A stretch of 64,000 nt of DNA. Source: Sternotherus odoratus. Lineage: Eukaryota > Chordata > Testudines > Kinosternidae. The translations under genes were made by a program, and so were the position numbers. The stretch lies in assembly GCA_032164245.1 (NCBI GenBank), contig JAVMKO010000003.1, positions 133,794,424 through 133,858,423 of the forward strand, given 5' to 3'. Under the pieces are notes generated by a model. That model searched no databases. It was not told the DNA's origin and was given only the letters and a program-made list of their open reading frames with translations. Below, piece after piece: positions 22,889-36,714 of the stretch. Numbering within the stretch: the stretch's first letter is position 1; every line of letters begins with the position of its first letter.

Positions 22889-23193
22889 CCCTGGTCTACA
22901 CTGGAGGTTTGGGGGAGGGGGGAGGATCAACCTAAAATATGCAACTTCAGCTACAAGAATAACGTAGCCGAAGTCAATGTATTTAGGTTGACTTACAGCG
23001 GCATTTTCACGGCACTGAGTTGACTGCTGCCATTCCCGTCAACTCTGTCTATGCCTCTCATGGCGGTGGGGTACCAGAGTCAACATGATAGCGCTCGGGG
23101 ATTGATTTATCGTGTCTAGATTAGATGTGATAAATTGACCCCCCGAAGGATCAATCACTACCTGCCAATCCGGTGGGTAGTGTAGACCTGCCC
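22889..23193 (+). mobile_element. Turtle-type MITE with palindromic core (copy 2)
   Basis: The left end ccctggtctacac pairs with the right end tgtagacctgccc. Interior blocks aggttgacttacagcggc, ccgtcaactctg and gatttatcgtgtctaga match the copies at 4960-5180 and 46305-46478. There is no coding capacity. Confidence 0.8.
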
Positions 23194-24539
23194 AAAGAGA
23201 GTTGGGTGATCTATAGTTGACCAGTTCCATATCCAGTCTGAGCCATCCAGTCCTTATATCTTACTCTACAAGTCTGCATCACATAACTAATTTAAATAGA
23301 GATAAAATAGACAGTGATGATATATCAAGACTCTCCTTTGGGTCCATGTCTATTTATATATTTCTATTTCATACAAATAATCTTCTCACTAACTTTTCAG
23401 AAATCCTCATGCTGATGACGGAATTGTTCTTGGTCATTCTGTTCTGTGACATGACCTCTATTTTCTAAAAGGATAAATAAGTACACTTCTCAGGTTTTCC
23501 ATGTCATGAAGGATACGTTATTTTTAAAATAAATTAGCCCCATATTAGAAAAGTTCTAGAATATTATTTTATTCTTCTGTCCTGCACTGTAAAGAGTGTA
23601 GTACTCCACGTTTCAGGTGCCTTCTGTGTGTGAAACGCTTACAAAAATAGACCCTTATTGGCTTCCATATGTCTCACATTTTAGTCTTGAGAGGTTGAGA
23701 GTAAACTAATCAGCCAGCATAGAGGTACACTTGACTGAAAATTTGATTGGTTTTGTAACCAAAATAAATGCTCACCATGGAGAAGTCAGTTCACAAATGT
23801 GATTGATAAGATATAGTTTAAAATGTAGTAAAATAACTGTTTCCCCTCATGTTACATTGCCGTGTTTGACTCAAATTTTGGAAGTAAGTATATTTTAGAA
23901 GAATTCCTAGACAAGTTGTGGGAGCTTTCTTGCAGAGATCAAACACATCTACTGAAATTGGCAAAGAAAAATGTACAGTGGGGAAAGAAAAATAAGTTTA
24001 TTAGTTAACTTGTCCATATTTAAGTTTTTCAAATTAGAGTTATTGAGAAATAGAACAGGATCTAATTGGATTTGACCAGATTTTAGAATTATATTAACCT
24101 ACCTTTTACCCTGGCAATATTAGGTGGTTGCAAAACATCTCTGTTTGGGTTCATGAAAATGTAGCTTCATGAAATACTTTGGTGACTGTCATACATGACT
24201 ACTGGAGTTCCAGATCTGAAAGCTGTTTACTAATCTCCAAGTATCTTGTATTCATAATGACTGGGAATTCTAATCTTGCATTTTTATATCTTAGTGGATT
24301 TTTTAAAATTTACTTGTAATTCTATAAAATGAGAAATATTGTGTCTGTTTAGAAACAAGAGAGCACTAGGTGATACAAAGATTTGGTAAATTTACGCAGA
24401 GTCTTTTACCTCCAAGGAGCCAATTTGAATCCAATCCAGGTCTGCAGTTTCCATAAGTCATTCTCATCAAACTGCTGTTTGGTGTCCTCTGCGAGATAAA
24501 TTTAGTATTCTCAGTCTTGTCCTTTCTCTTTACTGCTCC
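23194..24539. other. Intron 61, no recognisable feature
   Basis: AT-rich intronic DNA without a gene or a named repeat. Confidence 0.5.
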
Positions 24540-24815
24540 CTTTCAAATCTGTTCCTAACACTCATCTTCAGGCTGGGCTACCCCAATACTTGTATCCCTC
24601 TCCCATATTATGCCTGCCAAATGGAACTCTTTCTCTTCCTTTCAGCCCTGGCTAAAAACTCCAGGAATGCATGTATAATCTCACCACACTCTCCCTTTCT
24701 CTAGTGTATTGTCTTGGTTTATAAATGGTAAGCTGTCTGGGGCAGAGAATATGTCTTGGTCTGTTTGTAACGTGCCATGTTAATGTACAGTACTATACAA
24801 ATATTGTTACCATTA
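24540..24815 (+). mobile_element. L2-like LINE 3'-end relic
   Basis: The stretch ends with 'gtaagctgtctggggcagag', 'atgtcttggtctgtttgtaa' and 'tgtacagtactatacaaat'. This fits the 3' UTR of L2-type LINEs (..TTGTAAGCTC..GGGCAGGGAC..GTACAGTGC..). It is old and diverged. Confidence 0.6.
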
Positions 24816-27800
24816 TAACAGTCATTACATTGAATAGGGGGCCGTATTTAGAAGGCAGTATCACAGTGTTTTTAACAGACTTAAATGTTACTTTTTGACA
24901 GGAAGCAAGTAATGAATTCTATAGTACAAGTTCCTATCGGGTGATTATGGCCCTGAGTTTTATTTTTGCTAAAGCAATTACTAATGTAATGGCTAGATAC
25001 TTGTGCCCACTAGAGCCTGGTTCTCTGATATATATTTTTTTAGGATGGTTATTGATCTCTTGCTGAGCTGAGATTTCAGTTTTATGCCAGATAGCTTGAT
25101 TAATGGGTTGGTTTCTATAAGTGGACTGAATGGGGGTAGAAATCATGGGCAGCCCATACTGCCAACCCTAAATCCGTCAAGTCGCATAGCTCATTATGAA
25201 ACAGTTATCAAGTGTACATGAAAAATTAATTGGGCTCAGTTTGATTCTGAAAAGAATCAGCTTTCTACTTGGCGGTCCCCCCAATCTTTCCAGATGTTAT
25301 GCGCTAGCCCCTTGAGAAGCGGCAGAGGGAGATGTATTAATACATTGTATTGATTAGATCAAGACCCCTGACAGTTATTTGTAGAGATACCATCTGGCTG
25401 CTGTTAGAATTCCTTCACCAAAAACAGGACGTGACATGTTATTAATCTCAACTCTCTAACTATAGACAGTTGCCTTTTCTGCTAAACCGCATTTTACCAT
25501 TCGTAGGAGATGGAGGCAGACCTGAAGGGTGCTGAAATTAAGGTTATTACACAAATTGAGCCATATGGTCCAAATATTTCAGCAAGAAAATTGCCAGGCA
25601 ATAAAAATTGCTCCTGCCTTCCTAATGGTGTAAATTACAGTTTAACCATGGCTCTAATGATGTCCTTCTGCCGCGCTTAACTACTGTTACATGAAGGACA
25701 TTGTTTTAAAAATATAAAAAAACAAGCAAATGCCAGCAGCGTGTTTTACAATCTGTTAGTGTGTCATTAAGAACACTGTCAGAATTACATAAACATAATG
25801 GCAGGCAACTTAGCATACAAAGGAACAAGTATGGAAATAGAAAGTGTCTTCAGAACTCCTTTAGCTCTGTAATGTCAAGAGCCCTTTCCCTTTTGGAACT
25901 CTTCCAGTCTGAAAAGACATGGCTTCTTATTTATTCCATTTCTCACACAGACGGTGATGGAAACTTAAAAACAGGAAAAAAGCATTCAGATGCATTGTGC
26001 ATGTGTAATAATATGTGAGTAATTGTGCCTCTATGTTACAATAGAGCTATAGAGAGAGCTGATTATATAGGAAAAGAAAAAAATCATGAATATTTTTGCA
26101 GTAGAAGTGCTGATTTTGATCTCTTATGATTTGTGGTTTCATATTTTTTATTTGCAAATATTTGGAAAATTGCAACTTATTCATGAAAATGTTCTAGAAG
26201 CCCAAACATTTCATTTTTAGCACAAATCTTAGCACAAAGGTTATTCATCTTAAAATTCCTGTGAAAAGTATCTTTTCTCTTATTCACTGTTCCTTATTTT
26301 TTGTTCATTTTTTAGAAAAAATGTATTCATTCAATCAAGGAGCACAAATGATAGCTTGTGACAGGCAACATAGAGAAAAAATAGTGAATAAAGTGAACAT
26401 ACACAAATAGCATCTCATATAAAATTCATTTGTCCAAACTGAATTATGAATACAAATGCAAATAAGGAAGAAACTCCAAGAAAATCATTATTGGTTAACA
26501 AAACAACTAAGAAAAAAAGGGATATAAATTCATAGCAAATAGTATTCATAATGTCAAGTTTGAGCAGTTCTACTTTGAATGGTGTGTAAGTTTTCATTCT
26601 ACATATGGATATTGGCCATTGGATATTTCCTTAGGTAGTGGATGTGCTGAGACTACCTCTAAGCCCATTTTCCCTGCCAGCTTGGGACTCCAGGATGCTG
26701 TCTTGTTGAGCCAGACACATTAGCCTGCTGCAACACAGACCCAGGTCTGGGCCATGCCCCCAAAGCTGCAGATTTTAATGAAAAACTGCTCAGCAAGTCA
26801 TCTGGGCTCCCTATCTCCCTGCACCACATTCTCTAGCAGTGTTCTGGGATGGAGCAGCAGTAGAGGTAGGGTTGAGGAAGAAGGAGGGGACTTCTTCTCT
26901 TTCAGTTTTGGTCCAGGGGACTGCTGGAGGAGCAGCTGATGGTCTTTTGTGCCTTGCAGGGCAATAAGGAAGCAGCAGAGACCTATGGATAAGGCGGTGG
27001 GGCAGCGTAGGCAGGGACAACTCATTAAATGAAGTTGGGGGAAGCCTGGGCATGCAGTTTTCCACCAGTCTCCTCATGCTGTGAGCAGCCTGATCAGGGA
27101 CCTTCTCTCTAAGCCCCTCTGCTGACTGACTGGACAATCAGCCTTGACAAACAAGTCAACTCTTAGCTGTGAAGGCTTAGCAGAGAACTCTGCTCCTCAC
27201 TTCAGATACAAGTTAGGGAGAAGTTTGATTTCTACTCTCTCATATTACATAGCCCAGATCTTACAGTCCTTACACAGGCAGAACTCCTGTTTAAGTCAGG
27301 CTTGAACCCCAAGGGCCTTATTCTATTGTGGACTGTCTGGGTATGCTAATGGTGAAGAGCCTTGAGGAGCTAGTTAATGCCCACACTGCCACCTACAGCA
27401 AGCCATAACTGGGGCGTACCCTGCTCCTTTCCGACTCTGCAGTGCAGCTTCCTGACCTAAGCTCTTCTGCCTTGAAGTGACAGATTGTCTCTTGTAACTG
27501 ATCTACATTTGGCACCACTCTTCAGCCCTTTTGCTCCTTGTGCCTTGTAGGCAGCTCCTACTACTAAAGGCAGGATTTCTCCATTAGGGCCAAATATAGA
27601 AGTAGTGTAAGATACATGTAGGCGAGTCATTGTGAGCATGTGTAGTTCACATGTCAAGGGAATCAAAGGAAAGGAAACTAAGAGGAGGATGTAAGCAGGC
27701 ATCCGATAAAGTTACACCTACTTATACTAACCTGCTGATGTGAAACACAAACCATCATTCACTTCACCTCTGAATTTTGCCCTAAGTACTTGGCTGTAAA

Positions 27801-28469
27801 CCCTCAATTCAGATTTATGATATTCTCAATGCTTCTTTACACCCAGAGCTATGCGAAGAGTGAATCAGACATACTGTAAAGCAATGCTGCTACTTCAGCT
27901 TTAATGGAGTAGCAACCACCTGCTCTAGCAACCAGGTCTGCAGAGTCAAAATGGCAAAAATAGGATTTTATCTTATTGTGAAAGAATGAAAGGTAGGGTG
28001 CGGGGGGGGGGGGCAATATATTTGATTATAGCTTTTTCTGTGGTCTTGCCACAAAGAAAAAGTTGTTTCACAAATATACAAATAAATTACACTTTGTAGA
28101 ACTTTTATTTTTAACCAGATATTTTATAAAAATAGTAATGAGTAGTATGGGAAATGTTTCTCCCAAATGAGCATATTATTTCCATCTTTAGGTATAGAAG
28201 CCCTCCCAAATTGTGATGTGGGTGGTGGTTTTGTTTTGGTTTGTTTTTGGGAAGGGGGAGTGGTGGTGGTTCTGTGTGGGGTTTCAAGTCAGACAATAAC
28301 TCAGATTTCCTCTCTCGGTTTGCATAGATGAATATAAATACTAGACCTAGACGGTTTCAGTTTGTACATCTAGATAGTGAGACTGTACAGATGTGTTGAT
28401 GTGTTTCCCCCTTTTGTAGGATGATGATAATGTATTTGTAGTAAAGTTGTAACTTGAACCCTCGGCAGC
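24816..28469. other. Intron 61, mostly unclassified
   Basis: No gene. A block at about 26650-26800 (aacacagacccaggtctggg) resembles a turtle dispersed repeat that I cannot name. A poly-G run lies at about 28003-28013, and a GT-rich low-complexity patch at about 28210-28270. 25360-26060 looks free of recent repeats. Confidence 0.45.
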
Positions 28470-28677
28470 ATGGTGTTAAGCACTGTACATACACAGACTA
28501 AGAAAAAGTCCTGTCCCAAAAAGCTTATGATTTAACAGATAAGGGAAACTAAGGGTCGGAGGTGGGAAGAGAGATGAAGTGACTTTCCCAAGGTCACAGA
28601 GCTGGCTGAGGCTGGGATAGTACCCAAGTCTTCTGGTTCCCAGTACAGTGCCCTCTCTACTAGATCATGCTGCCTCA
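28470..28677 (+). mobile_element. MIR-family SINE relic
   Basis: 'gtgactttcccaaggtcaca', 'gagctggctgaggctgggat' and 'cccaagtcttctggttccca' follow the MIR consensus order on the + strand. The preceding 'ttaagcactgtacatacaca' block fits an L2/MIR-type 5' extension. It is an old copy. Confidence 0.75.
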
Positions 28678-31600
28678 AACCATGTGTATCTTCAGGGATG
28701 ATGGAGTCTTGGAGTCTAGGTGGTTTTAAAATAATTCCTGAAATGAGAATACATGATACCTATTAGTGTTTTTTGTATCCTGGCTCCCTTCCTGTTCTGC
28801 ACACAAGCACACCACCACACTCACAAACAGACTATTTATAGGTCATCTTTAAAACCCTTTACTGCCTGGTGCAATTCAAGGAGCTGGCAAAGAGTTTTAA
28901 AACCACACTCTCAAGTAGCACGATCCCAGACTGTAGAGAGTTTTGAAGATTGCTGCCAACATCTTGAATTGTACCTGGAAATGAATTAGAAGTCAGTGCA
29001 GAGATTTGCACATCAGTAATATGGTGTTTAGTGGCTCACTGCGTTATCCACTGGCTGTTATTGGCTCTCAAGTGTTGTCATAGGTTGCCTGATTATGGTA
29101 GAGTGCAATGTGCAAAACCGAAAAGCCAAAGTGAGTCATTTGTCTGTATTTAAGAACTTTATTTATGAGTATTATCAGGGAAGAGAGGGTGCAGAATTCA
29201 GCTTAATGCTGGGATTCGTCTTTAAAATAGGTGTTCCCTTGTGTTCCATTTCCATCCCCTTTCTCAACTGTATTAGCATTTCTCTAATGAAAAGCTGTGC
29301 ACAAAGTTTTTCTTTCATTCACCTCCGTATGCATCTACTCTAGCCAAGATCAAAATCTGGCCTTTTTTGGACTGAGGAACTGCAAAGCCATTTTAGAATT
29401 GTCCTCACTTCAATAGTATCTATGTGCAGCATTCACAGTTGTTCTCCCAAGCACATAGGACCTGCTCCAGAATCCTTTGGAGCCAATGGGAAAAGTTCCA
29501 CTGCCTTCAGTAGGCTTTGGATCAGACCTATAGAGAAACTGCAGTTTAATTTCTCAGCTACTGGAACTTGGTTGCATGGTTTGCATTAAAAAAAAAAGAA
29601 GAGGAGAGGCATAGTTCTCCCATCTCCAACATGCTGAGCAAAATGATTACTGTTGACCTCACTGAATCTTTCTCAAGACCTAGGTGAACTGAGAGCAAAA
29701 GTCACAAATGTTAACTACCAAGGGAGGAGAAAAATCATTTGTAGTATTCTTAGCCTACATACACCTTGTTTAGAGACCTAGGACCGGCTATTTAAATGGC
29801 ATCTAAATGAACGAATAGGCATCTAGTGGGAATTTTAGAAACACTGAGGCATGTAACTTCTATTGAAATCAGTGGGAGTTTAGTTTAGGAGTCTGGGTGC
29901 TTTTGAAAATCCCTACCTGCATCTTTAGATGACTAAATACCTTTAAAAATCAGGCCCATAATAAGTAAATCATAGTAATTTCTTTGTTTATTCATTTATG
30001 ACCCAAATAATGCACATAAAACTATAGATACTACTCTGCAACTAGTGAACTTACAAGTTAGTATGTTGGAGTCAATAAATGAGCTATAAAGACATTGCCA
30101 CTCCCGAACAATGCATAATTTGTTTTGCTCTAAGCTGGCTATATACCTTAATTCTTTATTTTAATTCCCATGTTAACTGAAATATCCTAGGAAAAGACAA
30201 AATCTGAAATAAACTGATGGTTTTAAAATAATTTTAAAGTAATAGCCCAACATAATATATTAACTTCTCTTTGCTAGCAGCATCTAATTAGTGTAATCCA
30301 CAGGATGATCAGCTAAGAGAAAGTGAATTTACTCCTTTATGCTCAGTGCTCCTACTCTGTGGCCAGAAATGAAGTTTGCGCTGAGCAATCCTAACTCACA
30401 GTGGAGGGGTGTTATGCAAATTTTCCGTTTAAACAGCCAAAAATATGGGATTTATATTTTCCAGACCTGTCTAGAGGTAATGACCGGAGCATTTAATACA
30501 TTGAAATGCAAACAAAAATAACATCCCAACATTGCCTGTGTTCCTACTTTCCCTGTTTACATTGGAGTGTCTGCACACCAATTTGTCTACAGTCCATTTA
30601 AGAGCAATTGGTACATTTGCTTATATATGTATGTGAATTTAGTGCTGGACTCTTAGCACAGGAAACTGAAGTCCACACTCTGAAGAACAGAGACAGCAGA
30701 GACTGTCACTGCAAACTTCTCCTCACTGCCCCATCAATATACCTTAATATCTTGAGCCAGAGGGACTACAGCTGTAGCCATAAGAATAAGATAGGGAGTC
30801 TGGAAGCAAACACCCCCAACTTGTTCACTTAGGGATCTGAATTCGTCATTCAGATCCCAGGGAACATTTCCCCCAGTAACTCAGCCAAACCTCATGTTCC
30901 TGTTGGCATGTTCTTCTGCTCTCTGAGAATTGTGAGCCTTCATTTCTTAGCATACAGTTGCTAAGTGACCCTTGAGCATTTTGTTTCTGTAATGAGCCTT
31001 ATGGGCAGTACCAGAAGCTTAGTGTAGAACTGCTGCAGTGCAGAGAGGGTTTTCTCTCATGTGTCTGAGGGATGGTGTTCAGACCAGTTCTTGCGACCCC
31101 AGTAGGCCTTTAGTATTGAGTAGTGATCCAGAACAAAAGGCTCTCACCCAAACATGGAGTAGCATCCAGCTGGTGGGGGCCCAAAAATGGTGAGAGAGAG
31201 AGAAGACATCTATCATCCCTCCCCTGTTTGGAGGGGGAGAGCATGAGTTGTTGAGGGGAGGGGCAGCTGCTGGGGGTGGGAAGGATGAACTTCCTTTGCT
31301 AAGGTTCACCTGAAATATTGAACCTGGGTCATAGACTTAGCTGAAGCGGGTTCAAGGTTTGATACAAACATTTTGCTCTACTCCAACCACTGACAGGTGA
31401 AAGAGCAGTCCAGACTCCATACCCACCAAGTCCATGGCTCTGTGCTGAGAATGGCTACCAAACAGAACAAATTGTTCTGTGAGGTTATTTTTTATTATGT
31501 GGATGCATGTTACTGGACTGAGACCACAAACTCATTTCCCGTCCTGTTAACTATTAACAGCCATCAGAAGGCAATGACTTTCATTCACTATCAAACAACC

Positions 31601-33209
31601 CGATTGAACTGGAGACTCAGAGGTGAAAGGCTCTACATCCAGTTACCAGTCCTAGGAGCCAGATATTATATTTTCCTGGGGGAAGTATGATTAGTTGAGG
31701 CCAAAAATATATATACATTTAAAATCCTGAAGGAAGGTCTTTCATTGTCAACTGTCAATGCAGTTTGTGGCCCACAAATTTTGAAAATGTTCAGTTACTT
31801 TTAAGGACCAAATTGTGCCTTTAGATGCACATATGCAGCTCCAGGGAACTTTAAATGGGGCCACACATCCACAGGCAAAATATGACCTTTAACATTTAGC
31901 TTGAAGTCAATTATTTGTCATTGTTTTATAGTATAGCATAGCATAGACGTTACAACACTCGTGGCAGGTTAGGTTTGCTTAGACCATTCGCTGAATAGCA
32001 GAGGAAAAGAATAATAAAGCGTTCATTTCTTCTGCTTTAAAATGTTGCATCTATTTTCCATTGTGTTGGTGGAGAGCAGGGATTTAAAGTTGTGAATTGC
32101 CTTGAGGCTGTTCTCTTCCTCTACTTAGCAGGGGTTAGAGCTGCTCTTTTCCTATGTGTTGGGTGAAAGTGACAAGGACTCAGAATGATTGAGGAAAGGA
32201 AATAAAATATGTCTGTCATTAATAATAATATGACTGCCTATTGTACCTGTGTAAAATAAGAACAACAACAACAATAATACTCATTTGTAGCTGCAAGCAG
32301 TAACTCACAGGGGCATTGTAAAGCTTAATTAATATTTTTAACATGCTCTGGGATCCTTGGATAGAAAGTCCTATATAATTGCAAAGTCATCTTATTTTTA
32401 TTGTGCACAACTGACATGCAGTGACATTTTCAAAGACATTGGTGTGGAAGTTCAACTGTGATCCATGTTAAGATCCAGATTGTCCTTGGACAACTCCCCT
32501 TTAAGGTGAAGGTTATCTTTGTGTCAGTTTTTCTGCTGTTAGGGCTGAAGAGCTATTTTAAAAATTGCTAGTAACTTTTTGATAATTACAAAATGCAGGG
32601 TTTTTTCCACTTTCCCACTCCACAAAAATAGCTGAACTGTTTCTACTCAAACTTGCCAAAAGAATTCATCTTTAGGTGTATACAAAGTCTGGAAAATACC
32701 ATCTTTCAAATATTGACATTTTTGGAAAGTTATGAGCTGCATAGCATCGCAAGATGATATCATGTGTAGTTTAGAGAGGAGATGAGTAAGGGGATTGATA
32801 TGGGTATACGTATCAATGAATGGTACAGAGAAAGCAAATTGGGTGCTGCTTTTTACCCTCCCTCATAATGTAATAATGAGAGGTTATCCAAAGAACAAAT
32901 GTAATATTAACAAAAGGATTTTTTTTATACAACACACACAACTCACTGTCACAAGATATCATTGAAGCCAGTAGCTCAGTCGAATTCACATTTGACATTT
33001 ATATGGATAATGAAAGCATCCCCAGTTACATTATATAGGATTAAAAAAAGACAGAACCCCTCATGCTTTAGGGCATAAGCCAACTGCCAGGTCTTACTTC
33101 CCCAGTAAGCAGATTATTCCAGGATAGTCCATTATGGAGATCCTTATACCTTCCTCTGAAGTACTATCTCTAGTACTGGCTGCTCTAGGAGACAGGATAC
33201 TGGGCTAGT
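28678..33209. other. Intron 61, relics of old repeats
   Basis: No gene. Old amniote dispersed repeats are recognisable at about 29770-29960 (aggcatctagtgggaatttt type) and 32270-32400 (ggatccttggatagaaagt). Another lies at 32540-32760 (gaactgtttctactcaaact). This last family recurs at about 40010-40335. The rest is unclassified. Confidence 0.45.
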
Positions 33210-33370
33210 CATAGAATCTTAGAGTTGGAAGGGACCTCAGGAGATCATCTAGTCCAATTCCCTGCTCAAAGCAGGACCAATCCCTATTTTTGCCCCATAT
33301 CCCTTAATGGACCCTCAAGGATTGAACTCACAATCCTGGGTTTAGCGGCCAATGCTCAAACCAGATCATC
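33210..33370 (-). mobile_element. CR1 LINE 3'-end fragment
   Basis: catagaatcttagagttgga, agggacctcaggagatcatc and tgctcaaagcaggaccaatc are the reverse complement of the CR1 3' end. The continuation gattgaactcacaatcctgg is the usual next block. The copy is truncated and has no coding sequence. Confidence 0.9.
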
Positions 33371-33679
33371 ACAGATATTTTGCATGGCAAGTCTTATGTT
33401 CTGCCCCCCAAAAAGTCTAACCTGATCCTGGCCATCAGCCAATATTTCTAATGGAAATTATGCTTCACTGTACCAGGACAAGTACAACATTAACCCTTCA
33501 AAGCCCAAAAGGTATGCTCACAGGGTTAAGCACAAAAACCCATTGCTGTTTGCAGGGTTGAGCCCTTAAAGGGTAAACCCTTTGCTGCAGCAATCATAAT
33601 TATTATTTTCCTTTAAAGTGCCACAAATATTGATGGCATGATCTGGATAAATTGGAGGGATATTGGTTGGGCCTAAATC

Positions 33680-33800
33680 TAGTGTGACCAGATGTCCCAA
33701 TTTAATAGGGACAGTCCTGATTATTGGATCTTTCTCTTACTCAGCACCTATTACCCCCTACCCCGTCCCAATTCTTCACACTTGCTATCTGGTCAACCTA
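33680..33800. mobile_element. 121-bp Tc1/mariner-like MITE (copy 1)
   Basis: The left end tagtgtgaccagatgtccca and the right end tgctatctggtcaaccta form inverted termini starting with TA. The interior block ttaatagggacagtcctga is shared with 51762-51882. The TA ends suggest a mariner-type MITE, which is an inference. Confidence 0.75.
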
Positions 33801-36189
33801 ACTATACCTGACAGTGTTTGCAGGATTGTGCCCAAAGTGGGTACCAGCAAGTGGAATTCCCACCTGGCTCTAAACAGAATCTTTGCACACTATATTTATT
33901 CTAAACTTGTCCGCTTGCTGAGGCTCAGCTTTGAGCAACTCAGATAACAAAAAATATGAAGCTCAGCCTAATCTTTCTGCCCAGGTTTGTCTGCTCCTAG
34001 GGTTTCCCTGCAGAGACATCTCTATCCTATGCCCTAATTCCTCCGTCCAAAGAACCATCCCCATGTCCTGTATGTCTGGGGTGGGTCTAAGAAGCTGGAA
34101 AGACCACAGTGAATCAGTTGGTTTGTGCAGATTCCAACCATTGTTTATAAGGTTAGGTCAACACAAAACCCCTGCCACCTTCTTGTGCTGTGTATAATAA
34201 TGTTTGATATTACAATGTGTGGCACAATCAGGGATGGCCCTGGTTGGCTGTAGCAGCTCTGCTTTTTCTCTCCCAAGCATGTCTTGCTCTATTAAAGGCA
34301 GAATTTTTACTTTTGCCTATTTTTCTGAGTGAAAAGTTTACTCTTTTGCAATTGAGTTTAAATATTATTTACTGTATTTGTTTATTTGGTCTCAAAATCC
34401 ATATTAAATATTTTAGACCAGATTCTGCCTCCCTTATGTTCAATAGTAACTTACTCCACCTGTTGATCTCCATGTGACTACTCAAGAAGTAAAGTTCTAT
34501 TCAGAGTGAGTAAGGATAGCAGATTCTGGCTTATAGAAAGCAAAGTCTGAAAAGAAAAGGCCAGTCAGTTACCTCAAGCTATTTAAAGATATTTCCCATC
34601 CCTTGGCATTGTTTTTCTCATAAAAGAGAATAATAGCTATCAATATTGGAGAGGAAAATACTCTGGTTTACTTTGTAGTACATCTTAGGAGTGCTACAAG
34701 GGGCAAATATTAGCAAAGCATTTTGACATTGTCTGTCAGAGAGTATCTATAACAGAAGGTCTCAAGTTATTGTTATTTTTTGCAGGTTAGTAAAGCAGGG
34801 AAACCTCTTGTTGGATTTCAGCATTTCTCAATGCAACATTAGACAGGTACCAGTGCACGGACATATTTCTTTGAAGGAACAAGTATTCAATAGAATTAGG
34901 GAAATTAAAAAGGAAATTTTTTCTTTGTGGATTTAAAAAAAACAACAAGGGTCTTACTACCATAGGAGTAGAGTGAACTACTGAAATGCTGACTTTACTA
35001 AAGGAGTTTCTATAATGTTTTGCCAGCGAAAAAGCAACGGCATTGTTGATAATTTAAAAGTCTGCTGCTACCCAAAAGCCAACAACAGTGACTGAATGCA
35101 GTGTGTGAAATGCACTTGGTTTCATTTTGCTATATAATGTATCAATCACCTTCTTTACGGTACTTTGCTTTCAAGGGAAAGCAGGGAATTCAGACTGTTT
35201 TTGAGACCGCAGCAAGTCCTTAGCTATCATGGTGTGCCAAGAGAGAATTCTGTTTACTGTGCCACTAAGTAATTACTGTTTTAGACAATGGTGATACAGG
35301 ACTCCATTGCATATAATCTACTGTTCTTCACATGTTCTTGTCGGAAAGAGAAATACTCAATATTGCTATAATATTATATTATTTATTATTTTATTAATTG
35401 TTTTCAGAGCACTGTAAATGTAGATAGCACCTTACTGAAGGCTTGATTCTGCATACCTTATTCACCTAAGTAGTCCACAGATTTCCATAGGACAGCTCCC
35501 ATAGGAAATGTGCTGAGTCATAAGCGCTGAGGACATTCAGTGTCCACCAGAAGACTCTTAGCATGTTGCAGGACCAAGCTCATCAGCAAGGACTAAAAAA
35601 TGGAGCCTTCATAGGACAAGGAGCCATTTCTCATTGACATTAATAGCAAAGCCCCCCATTGACTTAAATGGGAGCAGGTTTGGATCGCAGATCCCTTCCT
35701 CAAGGAACTAACAATTGAAATATAATATCACATGCACAAAAACTATGTTAAAAGAACATTGTTAAGGTTGTAAATTCAAGTAATCAAAAGTTAGGAAATG
35801 CCAGAATTAAGGGTTCCCTGTATGGCATAAAAATAATTTGCTGTCCTGGTGTGTATGCATTATGATACATTCTTTAATTACATGATTTTTTCCATAGGAC
35901 TCCTGTCTCATTTAATGTCCAGGATGGACAATATTCTCTTAATGAGCAGCTACTCAATGTTTTACTTTATCTTTAGTGTTCATTGTGTGACCCTAGCCCT
36001 TATTTATAGCACTCTATTCAAACTCTGCTATGAATATAGATTATTAAGCACAGAGGGATGAAGGTCTAAAGTTTTTACTAATTTTGACTGCCCAATTTGT
36101 GGTGCCTTTTCTTCCATTAAGTGATGTGTTGAATAAACAGGACAGCGTCATTGGCAAAAATGAGGCAATCCAAGTGTGCATTATCACTT
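33801..36189. other. Intron 61, relics only
   Basis: No gene. Old 'ttactcacc/actactca' palindromic repeat copies lie at about 34420-34520 and 35440-35700. Confidence 0.45.
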
Positions 36190-36660
36190 GTCCAGAAAAT
36201 TCCTCAGTTGCCTTCTGCAGTTACTTCCCTCGTGACATAAACAATGACTACTGTGAACAATAGTGGGGCATAATACGCGCTTGCCTTACACCACTGCGGG
36301 CCATTGTCTGATGTTGTCACCATCTCTGATTGCACATTTGTTATCATATAGATCTTAATTATTTTTGCTGGTATTCCATAATATGTCATAATTTTCCAAA
36401 GACAGTATCTGTGCACCCTGTCAAAAACCTTCTGAAAATCTATAAAATTTATCACAAGAGGTATTTACTGCTCTACACTTTTTGTTCTATAATGTATCTG
36501 GGAACAACAGTATGGTCAGCACATGATCTCAGTGGTCTAAATCCTGCTTGTTCCTCTCTAATTTGGAGATCTATTTGTTTCCTAATATGTTCCAGAATAA
36601 TGTTGCACATGATTTTCCAAGGCACTGAGATAATCTGATTCCTCTCCGGTTATTGCAGTT
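36190..36660 (-). pseudogene. LINE reverse transcriptase fragment (inverted 5' part)
   Basis: The - strand encodes, with frame damage, RT segments: CNIILEHIRKQIDLQIREEQAGF (broken near here), INFIDFQKVFDRVHRYCLW and KIMTYYGIPAKIIKIY. The FIDFQKVFD stretch is the RT motif A region of non-LTR retrotransposons. The C-terminal part of the same type of protein lies immediately to the right but on the + strand. This arrangement fits twin-primed integration of one LINE. I do not assign a clade firmly; it is RTE-like. Confidence 0.75.
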
Positions 36661-36714
36661 GGTAAGGTCACCCTTCTTTGGCAATTCTGACACACCAAAA
36701 CAAGTTCGTTTATT

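Noticed and set aside
27000..27137. Open frames overlapping at 26754-27137
   Set aside because: The translations are low-complexity Ser/Pro/Leu-rich and overlap in several frames. There is no supporting motif.
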